In this document: positions 28,165 through 29,862 of the stretch, piece after piece
Position numbering within the stretch: position 1 is the stretch's first letter
Layout of the letters: each line of letters begins with the position of its first letter
DNA from: an uncultured Collinsella sp.
GTDB lineage: Bacteria > Actinomycetota > Coriobacteriia > Coriobacteriales > Coriobacteriaceae
Reading direction: 5' to 3'
Assembly (NCBI GenBank): GCA_959028445.1
Contig: CAUFRY010000025.1
Span: 1 to 29,862 of the forward strand
DNA length: 29,862 bases
Made by a program: the position numbers and the translations under genes
The notes under the pieces: model-generated
Database searches by the model: none
Told to the model about the DNA's origin: nothing
The model's input: only the letters and a program-made list of their open reading frames with translations

Positions 28165-28187
28165 GACGGGATAGAACAGGAGCGCAT

Positions 28188-29795
28188 ATGGCAGGCAAGC
28201 CGCAAACACTAGCTACGACCTCGGCATTCGAGATCTTGGGCCCCGTCATGGTCGGCCCCAGCTCATCGCACACCGCCGGCGCCCTGCGCTGCGCCCAAGT
28301 TGCCGCCAGCCTGCTGGAAGGCCGCATCACCAAGGTCACCTTTGGCCTGTGGAACTCCTTCGCCCACACCTACCGCGGCCACGGCACCGATCGTGCGCTC
28401 GTCGCGGGCATCCTGGGCCTCGACACCGATGACGAGAACATCAAACAAGCCTTCGACCTCGCGCGCGAGCAGGGCCTCGAATATCACTTTGACATCAAGG
28501 GCGACGACGCCTCCATCCACCCCAATACCGTCGACATCGACATGGTCGACGACACGGGCGCCACGGCACAGGTCCGCGGCGAGAGCCTGGGCGGTGGCAA
28601 GATGCGCATCAGCCGCATTAACGGCGTCGGCGTCGACATCTCGGGCATGTACTCCACGCTCTTCGTGGCGCACAAGGACGTCCCCGGTGTACTCGCCGCG
28701 CTCACCAACCTGCTCGCCTACGCCCACGTAAACATCGCCTTCTGCCGCACCTACCGCACCGAAGTGGGCGGCCAGGCCTACTCTGTCTTTGAGACCGACG
28801 GCGCGCCCGACGACACCGTCGTCCCCATGCTGCGCAAGCTCGACAATGTCGATTACGCAACGTTTATCGAGCTCCCCGGTTCTGCCTCGTCGCTCTCCCC
28901 CGGCGTCTCGGCAAAGGAGATCTTCGACGACGGCGAGCAGCTGCTCGATGCGTGCGAGGAACTGGGGCTCAGCATTGGCGCCGTTATGGCCGTGCGAGAG
29001 GCGCGCCTGACCGGTGAGGCGCACGCCGTCGCCGCCATGCGCCGCGTGCTCGACGTCATGCGCGAGGAGACCACAGCCCCCATCGCCAATCCGCAGCGCT
29101 CGCTCGGTGGGCTTATCGGCGGCGAGGCCAAACTCGTCGATGCCACCGTCCGCAACGATTTGAGCACAAGCCTGATGGGTGCTGTCCAGACCGACGCCGT
29201 GGCTCGCGCCATGGCCGTGCTCGAGCGCTCCGCCACGATGGGCGTGATCGTCGCCGCCCCCACGGCCGGCTCCGCGGGTGTTGTGCCCGGCTGCGTGCTG
29301 GCGCTCGCCGATCGCCTGCAGCTCGACGACGAGCAGGTCATGGACGCGCTCTACTGCGCAGCCGCCATCGGCCTCAACCTCACCACAAGCGCCTGCGTTG
29401 CCGGCGCCGAGGGCGGCTGCCAGGCCGAGGTGGGAAGCGCCGCCGCCATGGCAGGCGCCGCGCTGGTGCAGATGCTCGGCGGCACGCCCGAGCAGGCGCT
29501 CGACGCCAGTTCCATCGCGCTGAGTAACCTGCTGGGCCTCGTTTGCGACCCCGTCGGTGGCCTCGTGGAGGTGCCCTGCCAAAACCGTAACGCCATCGGC
29601 GTGGCTGCGGCCTTTAGCTCGGCACAACTCGCCCTCGCAGGCATTAAGAGCCTGGTGCCGTTTGACCAGATGGCACATGTCATGCTCTCGGTGGGCCACG
29701 CGTTGCCGGCCACGCTGCGCGAGACGGCAAAGGGCGGCATCGCGCAGGCTCCGGCCGCACTTTCGGCCTGTGCAAAATGCGGTGTGTGCGGATAG
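28188..29795 (+). CDS. sdaA: L-serine dehydratase, iron-sulfur type, single chain
   Basis: A 535-residue L-serine ammonia-lyase that converts serine to pyruvate and ammonia using an oxygen-labile [4Fe-4S] cluster. The beta domain comes first (FEILGPVMVGPSSSHTAGALRCAQ, residues 10-33), followed by an ACT-like segment (VDISGMYSTLFVAHKDVPGVLAALTN, about 158-215), then the alpha domain (about 240-535). C411, C453 and C464 have the 42 and 11 residue spacing of the cluster ligands in the Legionella enzyme. The C-terminus is CAKCGVCG with C528, C531 and C534; in Legionella a terminal cysteine loops back onto the fourth iron. The frame opens at 28146, but the ATG at 28188 has AGGAG at correct spacing and the family N-terminus. 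Symbol by function; some genomes have the two domains as sdaAB and sdaAA. Confidence 0.95.
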   Translation: MAGKPQTLATTSAFEILGPVMVGPSSSHTAGALRCAQVAASLLEGRITKVTFGLWNSFAHTYRGHGTDRALVAGILGLDTDDENIKQAFDLAREQGLEYHFDIKGDDASIHPNTVDIDMVDDTGATAQVRGESLGGGKMRISRINGVGVDISGMYSTLFVAHKDVPGVLAALTNLLAYAHVNIAFCRTYRTEVGGQAYSVFETDGAPDDTVVPMLRKLDNVDYATFIELPGSASSLSPGVSAKEIFDDGEQLLDACEELGLSIGAVMAVREARLTGEAHAVAAMRRVLDVMREETTAPIANPQRSLGGLIGGEAKLVDATVRNDLSTSLMGAVQTDAVARAMAVLERSATMGVIVAAPTAGSAGVVPGCVLALADRLQLDDEQVMDALYCAAAIGLNLTTSACVAGAEGGCQAEVGSAAAMAGAALVQMLGGTPEQALDASSIALSNLLGLVCDPVGGLVEVPCQNRNAIGVAAAFSSAQLALAGIKSLVPFDQMAHVMLSVGHALPATLRETAKGGIAQAPAALSACAKCGVCG

Positions 29796-29813
29796 CGACA
29801 AAGAACGAATCAG

Positions 29814-29842
29814 AACCACCCTTAAAAAGGGTGGTTTGCTCT
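29814..29842 (+). terminator. Terminator of sdaA
   Basis: A perfect 10-bp stem, AACCACCCTT (29814-29823) and AAGGGTGGTT (29827-29836), tri-base loop, followed by the pyrimidine-rich TGCTCTT. It lies 19 bases after the sdaA stop. Confidence 0.75.
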
Positions 29843-29862
29843 TAGGGTATAACCCACGGGCC

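Larger units (their letters stand above)
27876..28187. other. Intergenic region metK-sdaA
   Basis: These 312 bases hold the metK terminator, a possible sdaA promoter (TTGCAG 28011-28016, 19 bases, TATCCT 28036-28041) and the 121-base nested palindrome that would form most of the sdaA leader. No gene is seen. Confidence 0.55.

Noticed and set aside
28263..29819. A 518-codon minus-strand frame opposite sdaA
   Set aside because: Antisense shadow of a clear serine dehydratase; no recognisable domain or ribosome site.

Overview
The window looks like chromosomal DNA from a high-GC Coriobacteriia actinobacterium, most like Collinsella. This rests on the protein sequences, the paired glgC/glgD genes, GC-rich codon use with good GGAGG-type ribosome sites, and an RfaH/LoaP-type NusG paralog heading a surface polysaccharide operon. 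The assignment is recognition from memory, not a database result. There are no complete insertion sequences, phage genes, CRISPR arrays or rRNA genes, and every full-length gene looks intact.

Layout. (1) 1-2622, minus strand: the start of a capsule/exopolysaccharide operon, read loaP-like antiterminator, priming sugar-phosphate transferase, DUF1972-type (rhamnosyl)transferase, rmlA (cut by the window edge). Its leader region of over 700 bases contains a long nested hairpin. (2) 3361-4977, minus: tRNA-Ala(GGC) with its own promoter and terminator, then a HAD phosphatase and thiamine pyrophosphokinase. (3) 5309-18957, plus: a complete glycogen module, glgB-glgP-glgC-glgD-glgA, followed by its own transcription unit encoding a GH13 amylase/debranching enzyme fused to a GH77 4-alpha-glucanotransferase, and a small FmdB-like zinc ribbon protein. 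GlgC/GlgD make ADP-glucose, GlgA elongates, GlgB branches, GlgP phosphorolyses, and the GH13-GH77 fusion trims and recycles the limit oligosaccharides. (4) 19099-26317, minus: gltX, then priA-def-fmt-rsmB, a translation/replication housekeeping block. (5) 26595-29795, plus: metK and a one-chain iron-sulfur L-serine dehydratase.

The most unusual things here are: (a) GlgA carries a tail of about 280 residues rich in Lys/Ala/Thr/Pro that resembles histone H1, GlgB carries a shorter one, and the two share a TRKR motif; (b) most intergenic gaps hold a long, often nested, inverted repeat (2821, 3550, 14996, 19026, 21635, 26398, 28044), apparently of different families; (c) a TGGTAAAAC/GTTTTACCA operator-like motif occurs both in front of glgB/HAD and in front of the GH13-GH77 fusion; and (d) PriA begins with a textbook beta-clamp-binding pentapeptide, QLSLF. 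Start codons were chosen by ribosome-site spacing and differ from the longest open frame in several genes; this is stated in each entry.
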